From NCBI RefSeq assembly GCF_000821305.1, contig NZ_CCXK01000015.1:188528-252527 (forward strand): a DNA stretch of 64,000 bases. Reading direction: 5' to 3'. The stretch is from Clostridium culturomicium. Its GTDB lineage: Bacteria > Bacillota > Clostridia > Clostridiales > Clostridiaceae. The notes below the pieces were generated by a model. That model searched no databases. It saw nothing but the letters and a program-made list of their open reading frames with translations, and was not told the DNA's origin. The translations under genes and the position numbers were made by a program. How positions within the stretch are numbered: position 1 is the stretch's first letter; each line of letters opens with the position of its first letter. Positions 8,571 through 16,601 of this stretch are shown piece after piece.

Positions 8571-8704
8571 AATTTATCCACAGTAGCTCTTTAAAACTCC
8601 TCACATATCAACAATATGTTGAGAAAATTATAATAATTATGTAGAATAATATAGTACAAGCTATCCATACAAGAAAATTCACTTAGCTTGAGAAAGTTGG
8701 CATT

Positions 8705-9643
8705 ATGGAAAATTTAATATTATCTTTAAACGTTGTATTGCCTCTGTTTCTAACAATGGCTCTAGGATATTTTTTAAAACTAATTGGAATGTTCGATAAG
8801 AAACTATTAGATTCTATGAACAATTTAGTTTTTAAAGCTTTTTTACCTATTCTATTATTTAATAACATATATAAAACAAATCTTGATGGTGCACTAAATG
8901 TTAAACTTCTTTCATTTGCATTTCTTGCAGTTATAGGTATCTTCCTTGTTGTAACATTCTTAGTACCACTAATTGAAAAAGATAATCGTAAACGTGGTGT
9001 AATGATTCAGGGTATGTTTAGAAGTAACTTTGTTATCTTTGGATTAACCGTTGCCTCCTCAATGTATGATGAAAGTACAGTTGGGATTATTGCCATTTTA
9101 GTTGGAATTATAATTCCAACCTTTAACGTTTTAGCCGTAGTTTGTCTTGAAATGTTTAGAGGTGGAAAATTAAACTTTAAACAGCTCATTAAAGGAGTTA
9201 TTACAAATCCACTTATAATAGCTTCTGTCATAGGAATTTTCTTCTTATACTTTGGAATTAAGTTTCCTACCGCTATTGAAAACTCCGTTAATGATATAGC
9301 CAAAATTGCAACACCGTTATCTCTTATTCTTCTTGGTGGCTCATTTGCCTTTAAAGATGTTAAAAAATATCTAAAACCAATAATTATAACTGTAATTGGA
9401 AGGTTAGTTGTAGTTCCAGGTATAGTAATTCCTATAAGTGTATGGGCAGGTTTTAGAAGCATAGATTTATTAGGGCTTTTATTAATCTTTGCATCACCAA
9501 CTGCAGTATCCTCCTTTACCATGGCTCAGAAAATGGATGGGGACAGCGACCTTGCAGCTCAGATAGTTGTATTTACTTCTGCCTTTAGTGTTCTTTCAGT
9601 ATTCCTTTGGATATTTACACTAAAACAACTTAACTTAATGTAA
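8705..9643 (+). CDS. AEC family transporter (auxin efflux carrier-like permease)
   Basis: 312 residues with about ten membrane helices in two five-helix halves. Landmarks are LFLTMALGYFLKLIGMFDKK near the N-terminus, FRSNFVIFGLTVASSMY in the middle, and the C-terminal ASPTAVSSFTMAQKMDGD motif that marks bacterial AEC carriers. Relatives move malate, malonate or other organic anions; the substrate here is unknown. The ribosome site is weak (GAGAAAG, 9 bases from the ATG). It stands alone between two terminators. Confidence 0.88.
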   Translation: MENLILSLNVVLPLFLTMALGYFLKLIGMFDKKLLDSMNNLVFKAFLPILLFNNIYKTNLDGALNVKLLSFAFLAVIGIFLVVTFLVPLIEKDNRKRGVMIQGMFRSNFVIFGLTVASSMYDESTVGIIAILVGIIIPTFNVLAVVCLEMFRGGKLNFKQLIKGVITNPLIIASVIGIFFLYFGIKFPTAIENSVNDIAKIATPLSLILLGGSFAFKDVKKYLKPIIITVIGRLVVVPGIVIPISVWAGFRSIDLLGLLLIFASPTAVSSFTMAQKMDGDSDLAAQIVVFTSAFSVLSVFLWIFTLKQLNLM

Positions 9644-9656
9644 TTTAGTAATAAAA

Positions 9657-9690
9657 AATAAGGTAGCAGAAATACTCTGCTACCTTATTT
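9657..9690. terminator. Bidirectional terminator between the AEC transporter and the NifX-like gene
   Basis: A 14-bp perfect stem AATAAGGTAGCAGA / TCTGCTACCTTATT with a 5-base loop, flanked by A-run and T-run. It serves converging genes. Confidence 0.88.
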
Positions 9691-9701
9691 TCATTATAAT
9701 A

Positions 9702-10073
9702 TTAATGATGATCACAGCCATCATGGCTACAAGTATGATTCATAGAAAAAGCCTCAAGCTCACCTGCATTAAATTTTGCTAAATTTTCTTTAACATCTCC
9801 ATTAGCTGCTTTAAACACCTTAATTCCCATATCATTCAATTTAACAATTGCACCTTGGCCTATTCCTCCAACTACAACAGCATCAACCACTTCTCCTGAT
9901 AATGCTTTAAGTGGCTGGCACATTCCATGTTGATGTCCTAAATCTCCATTACCCACAACTTTAACCTGACCATTTTCTGAGTCACATATTATAAACATTG
10001 GTGCAGTCCCAAAATGTCCATAAGGAACACTATTTAACCCTTCGTCACAATATACTGGAAAACAAACTCTCAT
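9702..10073 (-). CDS. NifX/NafY-type dinitrogenase cofactor-binding domain protein
   Basis: 123 residues. It has the NifB/NifX/NafY RNase H-like fold: MRVCFPVYCDEGLNSVPYG, then HFGTAPMFIICD, and DAVVVGGIGQGAIVKLNDMGIKVF. Such small proteins bind Fe-S or Fe-Mo-type clusters. Outside nitrogen fixers their role is not settled. The last nine residues, CSHDGCDHH, form a metal-binding-looking tail. The ATG overlaps the stop of the upstream arsR-like gene by one base, so the two are translationally coupled. No nif genes are nearby, which argues for a metal-handling rather than nitrogenase role. Confidence 0.82.
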   Translation of the reverse strand: MRVCFPVYCDEGLNSVPYGHFGTAPMFIICDSENGQVKVVGNGDLGHQHGMCQPLKALSGEVVDAVVVGGIGQGAIVKLNDMGIKVFKAANGDVKENLAKFNAGELEAFSMNHTCSHDGCDHH

Positions 10074-10456
10074 TACAATTCCTCCTTAAATCTCTTACAA
10101 CAATTTTTTACTGCCTTACATTCAGCTTTGCATTGCAGATTATTTAAGTCCTTTACATTTAAATTGAATTTATCATTAATTGAATATACATCATCTTCAA
10201 TTAAAAGTTTTATAAAACTCTGCGCTTCCAAAAGTATCTGTTTATTTAAATCATAAATAACATGATACCCTCTTTTATATCCTATAATCAATCCAGCTTC
10301 CTTTAAAATTTTTACGTGTTGTGATACTGCAGCCTCTGATATATCTAAGTGACGTGCAATTCCTTTTGCACATATGTTTTTTTTAGAAAGTAAAATTAAT
10401 ATTTTTAATCTAGTTTCATCACCCATTGCTTTAAAAACTTTAACATTCTCTATCAT
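10073..10456 (-). CDS. ArsR family metal/redox-type repressor with Cys-rich tail
   Basis: 127 residues. Standard ArsR/SmtB winged helix: FKAMGDETRLKILILL, then recognition helix ISEAAVSQHVKILKEAGLI and wing YKRGYHVIYDL. The C-terminus after about residue 108 is unusual, with CKAECKAVKNCCKRF supplying four or more cysteines that could bind a metal or a cluster. It is the first gene of a two-gene operon with the NifX-like protein, with an AAGGAG ribosome site. A 13-bp inverted repeat 19 bases upstream of the ATG is the likely operator. Confidence 0.87.
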   Translation of the reverse strand: MIENVKVFKAMGDETRLKILILLSKKNICAKGIARHLDISEAAVSQHVKILKEAGLIIGYKRGYHVIYDLNKQILLEAQSFIKLLIEDDVYSINDKFNLNVKDLNNLQCKAECKAVKNCCKRFKEEL

Positions 10457-10474
10457 ATATACTCCTTAATAATA

Positions 10475-10504
10475 AATTTAATTAAGTAATGACTTAATTA
10501 AATT
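10475..10504. promoter_or_regulatory. Candidate ArsR operator
   Basis: A perfect inverted repeat, AATTTAATTAAGT / ACTTAATTAAATT, with a 4-base centre (AATG). It lies 19-48 bases upstream of the arsR-like ATG, where ArsR-type autorepressors bind. Confidence 0.65.
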
Positions 10505-10580
10505 ATATTCTTCTTAATTAGTTTTTTCAACCTATTTTAAAATTTATTTTTACATCGCATTTTTTTATTTACTATAAAAC

Positions 10581-10637
10581 AAAATCCTCCTTTTAATTCA
10601 GCAGAATATCTCTGACTTTATCCCAAGGAGGCATTTT
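10581..10637 (-). terminator. Terminator left behind by the decayed carboxypeptidase gene
   Basis: AAAATCCTCCTT (10581-10592) pairs with AAGGAGG-c-ATTTT (10625-10637), with a small inner hairpin (CAGA/TCTG) in the long loop. On the minus strand it ends GGATTTTGTTTTA. It lies just after the stop of the M32 remnant. Confidence 0.6.
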
Positions 10638-10640
10638 CTA

Positions 10641-10778
10641 TTATTTATCTAATTCATAAATTTCACTATATTTTTCATTTAAATATTCTGAGAAATATTT
10701 AGGATTTAACTCTTCTCCTGTAACTTCTAAGATTAACTCTGACGGAGTAAAAAGCTTTCCATACGTTTGTTTAATAAT
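10641..10778 (-). pseudogene. C-terminal remnant of an M32 (Taq-type) metallocarboxypeptidase
   Basis: A 45-codon open stretch without a start codon. It begins right after an in-frame TAA (10779-10781) and ends at TAA 10641-10643. The translated text contains TYGKLFTPSELI, VTGEELNPKYF and EYLNEKYSEIYEL, which match the conserved extreme C-terminus of M32 carboxypeptidases (thermostable carboxypeptidase 1 family). The other roughly 450 residues, including the HEXXH zinc site, are absent: the acetyltransferase gene begins within 60 bases. It is a deletion remnant that still has its terminator. Confidence 0.7.
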
Positions 10779-10834
10779 TTAGTATCTCCCATAATTTTAT
10801 TTACTTTATATCTCTTACTACAGAATAATATTTT

Positions 10835-11317
10835 CTATGATATTTCAAAGATACTAATGAAATAATCTTTTTCTGGATAATCTCCAATATATTTTAATCC
10901 AGCTTTTACATAAAACTTCTTAAGTTTTTCATTACCAGCCCAACAGTCCAAATATAAAGTATATTTATTTGCACTACATTGAGCTTTAATCTCCTCAAGA
11001 ACTTGATGTCCATACCCCAACCCCTGAATTCTTGGTAAAACAGCAATTCTAAAAAGATATTTCCCTTCTACTTGTCTATAAAATTCATTCTCTTCATTAG
11101 TTAATTCTTCTAAAGAAAAGGTTCCAACTGGGTGACCTTCAACTAAAACTAAAAATACTTTTCCAGCCTGTATATCTTTTCTAAGCACCTTTTCTTCCCA
11201 TGGATATTCCCATTGATATATTTCTTGTGATATTAAATCATCAGTTACATCATTTAGGATTTTTAAAACTTTATTAATATCTGTCTGTCCAGCCTTTTCA
11301 ATAGTTATTCCCTTCAA
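10835..11317 (-). CDS. GNAT family N-acetyltransferase
   Basis: 160 residues. GNAT fold with the acetyl-CoA-binding loop at RIQGLGYGHQVLEEI (R/QxxGxG/A motif), preceded by strand KYLFRIAVLP and followed by YTLYLDCWAGNEKLKKFYVKAGLKYIGDY. The acceptor is unknown. The frame can be extended to an ATG at 11332, but that codon runs straight into the GGGGGGAG ribosome site. The TTG at 11317, 5-6 bases after that site, is the more likely start, giving MKGITIEKAGQTDI, a typical GNAT N-terminus. A foldable leader lies upstream (11345-11438). Confidence 0.85.
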   Translation of the reverse strand: MKGITIEKAGQTDINKVLKILNDVTDDLISQEIYQWEYPWEEKVLRKDIQAGKVFLVLVEGHPVGTFSLEELTNEENEFYRQVEGKYLFRIAVLPRIQGLGYGHQVLEEIKAQCSANKYTLYLDCWAGNEKLKKFYVKAGLKYIGDYPEKDYFISIFEIS

Positions 11318-11344
11318 AATATCTCCCCCCATATATACAAATAA

Positions 11345-11438
11345 ACCGCATACTTAAGTAAGTAACCAAATCTGTAATTTAGTTACCCAGACATACTCCC
11401 TCAAAGAAAAAGAAGAAGGAGTTACCTTAGTATACGGT
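11345..11438 (-). ncRNA. Possible structured leader RNA (three-way-junction-like) upstream of the acetyltransferase
   Basis: The closing helix is ACCGCATACT (11345-11354) with AGTATACGGT (11429-11438), 10 bp with one wobble. Inside are two hairpins: GTAACcAAAT / ATTTaGTTAC (11362-11386) and ACTCC / GGAGT (11395-11422) with a pyrimidine-rich loop on the minus strand. I do not recognise a known riboswitch consensus (no purine, TPP, glycine, SAM, guanidine or T-box core). The strand is inferred from the gene 13 bases past its 3' end. It could also be a fortuitous fold. Confidence 0.4.
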
Positions 11439-11517
11439 CATTCCTATTTGATGTTATTTATATAATTCTACCATTTGTATGAAATACCTTTTCATATTAC
11501 ATAAAATGTATATTCAT

Positions 11518-12759
11518 TTACTCTTTACAATATTCATCCATGGCATCTGCAACTTTCTTTGCATTTGCGGCTGCCTCTACAACAGTTTTAGCTCCTGTTA
11601 CAACATCACCTGAAGCAAACACTCCTTTTTTAGTAGTATGTCCATACTCATCAACAGCTAATAACCCACCTCTGCTTGTAGCTAAATTGTCTGTATTGGC
11701 TACAATATTATTTTTGGGACTTTGGCTTACAGCTATTATTACTGAATCACATTCAATAATCTCTTCTGAGCCTTCAACTATTTTAAATACGGCCCTGCCA
11801 TCTTCACCTATACTTTTTTCAACCGAAATAAACTTAACTCCATTGTCTAATATCTCAACTGGTGATTTAAATAATGTAAATTCTACTTCATCCTCTTGTG
11901 CTTCTCTAATTTCAAGTTTCGTTGCAGTCATTTCCTCAAAGCCTTTTCTATACACGACTGTAACCTCACAGCCACTTCGCTTTGCAACTCTTGCTGCATC
12001 CATTGCTACATTACCTGCACCAATAACAATGACCTTCTTACCCAATCTAAAAGATTCTGGAGACATTAAATAATTAATAGCGTAGTTTACATGTCCACTC
12101 ATTTCACCTTTTATATTTAAAGTTTTTGGGTTCCATACTCCAGTTCCTATAAATACTGACTTGTATCCATCTTCTAATAATCGATCTAAAGTAACTACCG
12201 GTCCAACTAATGTATTATATTTTATTTTCACACCTAAGTCTATTAGCTTATCTTCAATTAAATCTAAAATACTATTTGGAAGCCTATATTCAGGAATTCC
12301 GTATCTCATTACTCCACCAAGTTTATGCTTACTTTCAAAGATAGTTATATCATAGCCTCTCTCTGCTAATATAAACGCTATTGCTATTCCTGCTGGCCCT
12401 GAACCAATTATAGCAATTTTAATACCATTCTTTTTTATATCCTTCGAATCCATATTTTTCAAGTATTCCATTGAGATATAATGCTCTATATCACCAAACT
12501 TAATCGGTTCTCCCTTAATACCTCTTATACAATTTCCACTACACTGATTCTCGTGTGGACAAACTATTGAGCATACTACAGATAAAGGGTTATTTTTAAA
12601 CAACAGCTCTCCTGCCTCACTAATTTTATTTTCTTTATAAAGTTCTATAACCTTTGGTATATCAGTATTTATAGGGCAATTCTTCTTACATCTAGGCACT
12701 TTACACATTAGGCATCTTTCTGCATCTGCATTAATAATATTTAGGTCTAATTTAATCAT
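11518..12759 (-). CDS. NAD(P)-dependent oxidoreductase, glutamate synthase small-subunit (GltD)-like
   Basis: 413 residues. The N-terminal adrenodoxin-reductase-like Fe-S domain has cysteine clusters CLMCKVPRCKKNCP and CSIVCPHENQCSGNC, which bind two [4Fe-4S] clusters. The FAD-binding Rossmann motif is IIGSGPAGIA (about 115) and the NAD(P)H-binding motif VIGAGNVAMDAAR (about 245). The C-terminal GDVVTGAKTVVEAAANAKKVADAM closes the FAD site. It feeds electrons from NADPH to a partner. GltD proper partners with GltA/GltB, but no large subunit is near, so a stand-alone electron-transfer flavoprotein is likely. Slightly shorter than classical GltD. Confidence 0.85.
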   Translation of the reverse strand: MIKLDLNIINADAERCLMCKVPRCKKNCPINTDIPKVIELYKENKISEAGELLFKNNPLSVVCSIVCPHENQCSGNCIRGIKGEPIKFGDIEHYISMEYLKNMDSKDIKKNGIKIAIIGSGPAGIAIAFILAERGYDITIFESKHKLGGVMRYGIPEYRLPNSILDLIEDKLIDLGVKIKYNTLVGPVVTLDRLLEDGYKSVFIGTGVWNPKTLNIKGEMSGHVNYAINYLMSPESFRLGKKVIVIGAGNVAMDAARVAKRSGCEVTVVYRKGFEEMTATKLEIREAQEDEVEFTLFKSPVEILDNGVKFISVEKSIGEDGRAVFKIVEGSEEIIECDSVIIAVSQSPKNNIVANTDNLATSRGGLLAVDEYGHTTKKGVFASGDVVTGAKTVVEAAANAKKVADAMDEYCKE

Positions 12760-12876
12760 TTTATCCCCCTGTTCATCTTTCGTAATATTAATTTATGTAC
12801 ATATTATCATTAATTTGTTATTGATAACAGTTAAATAATTCAAAATACTTAATCTTATTTTTAACAACATAAAAAG

Positions 12877-12910
12877 AAGGCTATTTCAAAGTAAACTTTG
12901 AAATAGCCTT
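12877..12910 (-). terminator. Terminator of the FMN-binding-like lipoprotein gene
   Basis: A 15-bp perfect stem AAGGCTATTTCAAAG / CTTTGAAATAGCCTT with a 4-base loop. On the minus strand the stem is followed by CTTTTT, 17 bases after the lipoprotein stop. Confidence 0.9.
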
Positions 12911-12926
12911 TATAATTCATTCTATA

Positions 12927-13796
12927 CTATTTTAAGCTTCCGTCAGCTACTTTATCCATAGCTTCTTGAACTGCAGTAACATATCCATTAACTTTTATAG
13001 ATACTCCTGTTACAGCATCAGTAGTTTGAGTTTCTTCTGAAGATCCAACTTTTGATAAATCAAAATTATTTTCGATGATGAAAGCAGTTAATAAGTCAGC
13101 TTGTTGAGCCCAAGTAAACTCTTCTCCTTCTTTCATAACGTACTCACCTTTAGCGCATAATTCTCTCTTAGATTTTCCATCTTGTAAGTAATCGATAAAT
13201 AGATCTACTGGTTTTTCTCCATCATAAGTGATTTCAACTATAGTAGTTCCTTTTTCGCCTTCTTGCTCGTATTTGTAAGTTTTTAAATCTTCGTTAGCTA
13301 CTAATTTTCCAGCTTCAACTGCGTCCATAGCTTCTTTTATAGTTTCAACATAACCATTAACTTTTATAGATACTCCAGATACAGCATCTGTAGTTTGCTT
13401 CTCAGCAGTAGATCCTACTTTAGTTAAATCATAGTTATTTTCTTTTATGAAAGCTGTTAACTTGTCCACTTGTTGTGCCCAGTTAAATTCTTCTCCTTCT
13501 TTCATAACATACTCGCCTTTTTCGCATAAATCTCTCTTAGAGTTTCCAGCGTGCATGTAATCATAGTCGATGAATAAATCTGAAACTTCACCGTTTTCGT
13601 ATGTTAATTCAACTATAGTTATGCCTTTTTTATCTGCTTTTTTGTAAGTGTAAGTTTTTGGACCTTCTTTTTGTCCTTGCTCTTGAGTTTGTCCATTTCC
13701 TTTGTCTGCTGAATCATCTTTTCCACATCCTACTAAAGTTAAAGATGCAATAGTCATGATTCCTGCTAATAATAAAGCAATTTTTTTCTTATTCAT
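12927..13796 (-). CDS. Lipoprotein with two FMN-binding-like repeats (PplA-like)
   Basis: 289 residues. The signal peptide MNKKKIALLLAGIMTIASL ends in an LVGC lipobox (lipidated Cys at 24). A low-complexity linker follows, then two repeats of about 110 residues, each starting TYxYxx...GITIVELTY or GTTIVEITY and ending TDAVSGVSIKVNGY or TDAVTGVSIKVNGY. These ends resemble the ApbE flavinylation motif D-x-x-(S/T)-G-A-T, but with V in place of A and Ser in place of Thr. The architecture matches Listeria PplA, an extracellular electron-transfer flavoprotein whose signal peptide is also a pheromone source. The longer frame to 13874 is rejected because an AAGGGG site precedes the ATG at 13796. Confidence 0.75.
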   Translation of the reverse strand: MNKKKIALLLAGIMTIASLTLVGCGKDDSADKGNGQTQEQGQKEGPKTYTYKKADKKGITIVELTYENGEVSDLFIDYDYMHAGNSKRDLCEKGEYVMKEGEEFNWAQQVDKLTAFIKENNYDLTKVGSTAEKQTTDAVSGVSIKVNGYVETIKEAMDAVEAGKLVANEDLKTYKYEQEGEKGTTIVEITYDGEKPVDLFIDYLQDGKSKRELCAKGEYVMKEGEEFTWAQQADLLTAFIIENNFDLSKVGSSEETQTTDAVTGVSIKVNGYVTAVQEAMDKVADGSLK

Positions 13797-14041
13797 TAAA
13801 AAACAACCCCTTGTTAATAATTTATCGTTTAATATAATTATAACGGGTATCGAAAAAAATGCAACTGTTTTCACAATTTTTTTAAATTTACTGTTTTTTA
13901 AGATGATTTTGCTTTTTATTCGTGCTTTTCGCCATATTTAGTTTATACGTATTTTTTTACATATAAATCTAATTAAACCATAAAAAGTACAAAATTCGAT
14001 TCTTCTGTTGTCTTGTATTTATTTTAATACCATTTTAGATG

Positions 14042-14893
14042 TTATAAAATTATCATGCCTTTAAGCACCAATACAGCTAAAATCATTCCTGCGATTAATC
14101 TGTAAATCGCAAAAACTCTCATTGGTTTTTTCTTTAAAAACGCTATAAACTTTTCCATTACAATTAACGCTACAATAAAAGCAACGATAAAACCGAGTAT
14201 TAGAGCTATCCACAAGCTTAAATTCATAATTGAATAATTAAATTCAAATAAATCTTTACCTGAAGAAACTATCATTGCTGGAATTGCAAGAAAAAATGAA
14301 AACTCTGCTGCTATAGGTGTTGATAATCCAGCAACCCATCCTCCCATTATAGTAGATGCACTCCTCGACATTCCAGGCCACATAGATAATACCTGAAATA
14401 CTCCCACCTTTAAAGCCTGCATTGGTGTAATCTTATCGATATCTACGGTTGGATGATTAACCTTACTAAACATATACTCAATGATTAATAGTAAAATCCC
14501 CCCTACAATAAATCCAACTATTACAGCACTTGGCTCAAATAAAGACTTAATATTGTCATAAAACAACATTCCAATAATGCCTGCTGGAATAGACCCTATA
14601 ATAACATTAATTCCAAATCTAAACCCCGTAAGCCCCTTTTTCCCACCAGTAATAATATACTTAAAAAATTCAATAACACTGTCCTTAATCTTTTTCCAAT
14701 AAAGAACTACAACTGCTAAAATAGCTCCTAGTTGAATTACGACCTCAAACATCTTTGCAAATTCACCATGAAAGTTTATAGCACTTCCAACTAGAATCAT
14801 ATGCCCCGTAGATGATACTGGTATAAATTCCGTAAAACCTTCAACAATTGCAATAATAATTGCCTTAAGAATAAAAATTATATCAATCCCCAT
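14042..14893 (-). CDS. uppP: Undecaprenyl-diphosphate phosphatase UppP (BacA)
   Basis: 283 residues, normal for BacA/UppP, with eight or so membrane helices. The two signature loops are present: EGFTEFIPVSSTGHM (from residue 18, with catalytic Glu and Ser) and PGMSRSASTIMGG (about 175, with the conserved Arg). It dephosphorylates undecaprenyl diphosphate to recycle the lipid carrier for peptidoglycan and confers bacitracin tolerance. A lipoprotein gene ends 17 bases upstream on the same strand, so the two are probably cotranscribed. Confidence 0.95.
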   Translation of the reverse strand: MGIDIIFILKAIIIAIVEGFTEFIPVSSTGHMILVGSAINFHGEFAKMFEVVIQLGAILAVVVLYWKKIKDSVIEFFKYIITGGKKGLTGFRFGINVIIGSIPAGIIGMLFYDNIKSLFEPSAVIVGFIVGGILLLIIEYMFSKVNHPTVDIDKITPMQALKVGVFQVLSMWPGMSRSASTIMGGWVAGLSTPIAAEFSFFLAIPAMIVSSGKDLFEFNYSIMNLSLWIALILGFIVAFIVALIVMEKFIAFLKKKPMRVFAIYRLIAGMILAVLVLKGMIIL

Positions 14894-14910
14894 AGTTTCC
14901 CCTCCAGTTT

Positions 14911-15516
14911 TTAATTTCCATTACCAGCCACATTATCTCCTGTGACTCCTAATAAAAGTTCAAAGAAAGCTGCATCATTCTCAACTACCCACTTTTCTCC
15001 ATTCTTTGTTAAGTTAATATCCCCACTTCTATCCTCATACTCTATAGCTTTCAATTTCTCGTAAAAAATACTGTTACCCAATAAAAAGTATTCATCTTTT
15101 GGTATTGTAGATAACACATCACTAGTATATGCTAAGGTTAGCAGATCCCCTAAATACCCCTTAAATGCTTTAGATATATTTCCACCTTTTAATGTAACAT
15201 TTATGGTCGCTTTTTCATTTTCAATGTTCTCTGAATTAATTTTATACGACATTTTACCTAGAACTTTATTCAATAAATCTTGTGTTTCCTCAGTCATTCC
15301 GCTGGGAACTTCTTTACTAAGTTCCTCTGAATTCCCCAAAATTGATTTATTTATTGCATCAGTAACTAATACCTTTACTTCCTCTCTCTTGCCTGCTCTT
15401 AACCCTTCAAGCACCTTTTCAACCTCCGAAGTTGGTGTACCATTTCCACAAGCTGTCACTCCAACTCCTATAACAAGTATTAGTATAATGCTTAAATATC
15501 TTTTTAGTATTTTCAT
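14911..15516 (-). CDS. Small lipoprotein of unknown function
   Basis: 201 residues. Signal peptide MKILKRYLSIILILVIGVGV followed by a VTAC lipobox; the mature part starts CGNGTPTSEVEKVLEGLRAGKREE. The middle has a repeated strand pattern (KINSENIENEKATINVTLKG, then GDINLTKNGEKWVVEND), as in DUF4878/DUF5105-type nuclear-transport-factor-like lipoproteins, but I cannot name the family with certainty. A frame from 15531 starts MGGMNMK; its GGGGGGA run is the ribosome site, so the third Met (15516) is preferred. It lies 17 bases upstream of uppP on the same strand. Confidence 0.7.
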   Translation of the reverse strand: MKILKRYLSIILILVIGVGVTACGNGTPTSEVEKVLEGLRAGKREEVKVLVTDAINKSILGNSEELSKEVPSGMTEETQDLLNKVLGKMSYKINSENIENEKATINVTLKGGNISKAFKGYLGDLLTLAYTSDVLSTIPKDEYFLLGNSIFYEKLKAIEYEDRSGDINLTKNGEKWVVENDAAFFELLLGVTGDNVAGNGN

Positions 15517-15613
15517 ATTCATTCCCCCCATTCAATTAACCTTTTATCTTTTCCATTAATTTCTATTATAAACCATTTTTTAACTTTATCAACCAAATTT
15601 CATTGGACGTTTT

Positions 15614-15655
15614 AAAGGTGGCAATACTCTTATTTTTTTAGAATATTACCACCTT
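15614..15655 (-). terminator. Terminator of the Rieske/tocopherol-cyclase-like pair
   Basis: AAGGTGG (15615-15621) pairs with CCACCTT (15649-15655), extended by AATA/TATT and TCT/AGA. It starts 5 bases after the stop at 15660; the minus-strand tail is TTTAAAACG. Confidence 0.65.
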
Positions 15656-15659
15656 AGGA

Positions 15660-16601
15660 TTAATCAGTAACGTATTCAAAATTACAATTGCTGCTCTTTA
15701 AATTAAATTCTAATTTCTCCTCTATGAAGAATTTAAAATTAGCTATACACCCGCAATGTTCATGAATTGATCTTGCTAAATGTCCATTAATAGGTGCTAA
15801 AATTCTCTGAGGATTTTCCTCATTTAGTTCTATTTCTAATCTATATTTTCCTCTTTTTAATATCATTCCAGTACTATCATTTTTCAAAATCTTTACCCCA
15901 TTATAAGTACATAATTTATATTCCATGCCCTCATAATAAACTACACAAATACACCCCTTAAAACTTCTTCCCATAAAAGGAATATCTGCTATCGCTGCAA
16001 CTATTGAGCATACTCTATTTTTAAAGTCATTGCATTGAATCCATGAATAGTTTTTAGGGAATGACGTACCCCAGTCTTTTTCAATGTATCCTACTCCTCC
16101 ATCAAAGTTATATACTTTATCATTAATTGTAACTTTTCCACTTAATCTGTGTCGTAAACTTATAATTTCATGATTACACTGCATTTTAGATGAGAACGGA
16201 GCAAACGGACCCATAATGTTACTATCTAACTTCACCATATCGGCATATTTAATACTTCCCTTTATACTTAAGTCTTTCTCCTTAATATCAATGGTTATTC
16301 CATCCTCTGAGAAATTACTATTTCCTATTCCTATTGATAATCTTTCTCCACTTACATTAAACTCCGGATATAGATAATGCACAAAATACGAATTATCATT
16401 GGTTACAACCTGAATAAAAACCAACCGGTTCCCCTTACTATCAACATTCATACCTGGAATAAAGGCAATACACTCATCAGCTTTCTGATGTTTAAAATAC
16501 CAGCCTTCAAAATAATTATTCTTTTTATTTTGGCCATAAAAATATTTTGACTTAGCCCTTTTTAGCTTGAGTTCGTTAATTAGCTCTTTGTTACTCACCA
16601 T
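15660..16601 (-). CDS. Tocopherol cyclase family protein
   Basis: 313 residues, soluble, no signal peptide. The N-terminal NNYFEGWYFKHQ, the IPGMNVDSKG loop, the MGPFAPFSSKMQCNHEIISLRH segment and the GVGYIEKDWGTSFPKNYSWIQCN motif match the tocopherol-cyclase-like (Tocopherol_cycl) family, whose bacterial members sit outside vitamin E synthesis and have unknown roles, probably on a lipid. Its start codon overlaps the end of the Rieske oxidoreductase gene by 11 bases, so the two are translationally coupled and probably act together. Terminator at 15614-15655. Confidence 0.78.
   Translation of the reverse strand: MVSNKELINELKLKRAKSKYFYGQNKKNNYFEGWYFKHQKADECIAFIPGMNVDSKGNRLVFIQVVTNDNSYFVHYLYPEFNVSGERLSIGIGNSNFSEDGITIDIKEKDLSIKGSIKYADMVKLDSNIMGPFAPFSSKMQCNHEIISLRHRLSGKVTINDKVYNFDGGVGYIEKDWGTSFPKNYSWIQCNDFKNRVCSIVAAIADIPFMGRSFKGCICVVYYEGMEYKLCTYNGVKILKNDSTGMILKRGKYRLEIELNEENPQRILAPINGHLARSIHEHCGCIANFKFFIEEKLEFNLKSSNCNFEYVTD

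Noticed and set aside
9702..10073. Nitrogenase cofactor cluster
   Set aside because: Only a NifX-fold domain is present; no nifHDK, nifB or nifEN in the window.
10457..10834. Possibility that this region holds a complete small gene
   Set aside because: The only protein-like text lacks a start and matches the C-terminus of M32 carboxypeptidases, so it is listed as a remnant.
11345..11438. Purine riboswitch
   Set aside because: The three-helix geometry is similar, but the conserved junction sequences of purine aptamers are absent.
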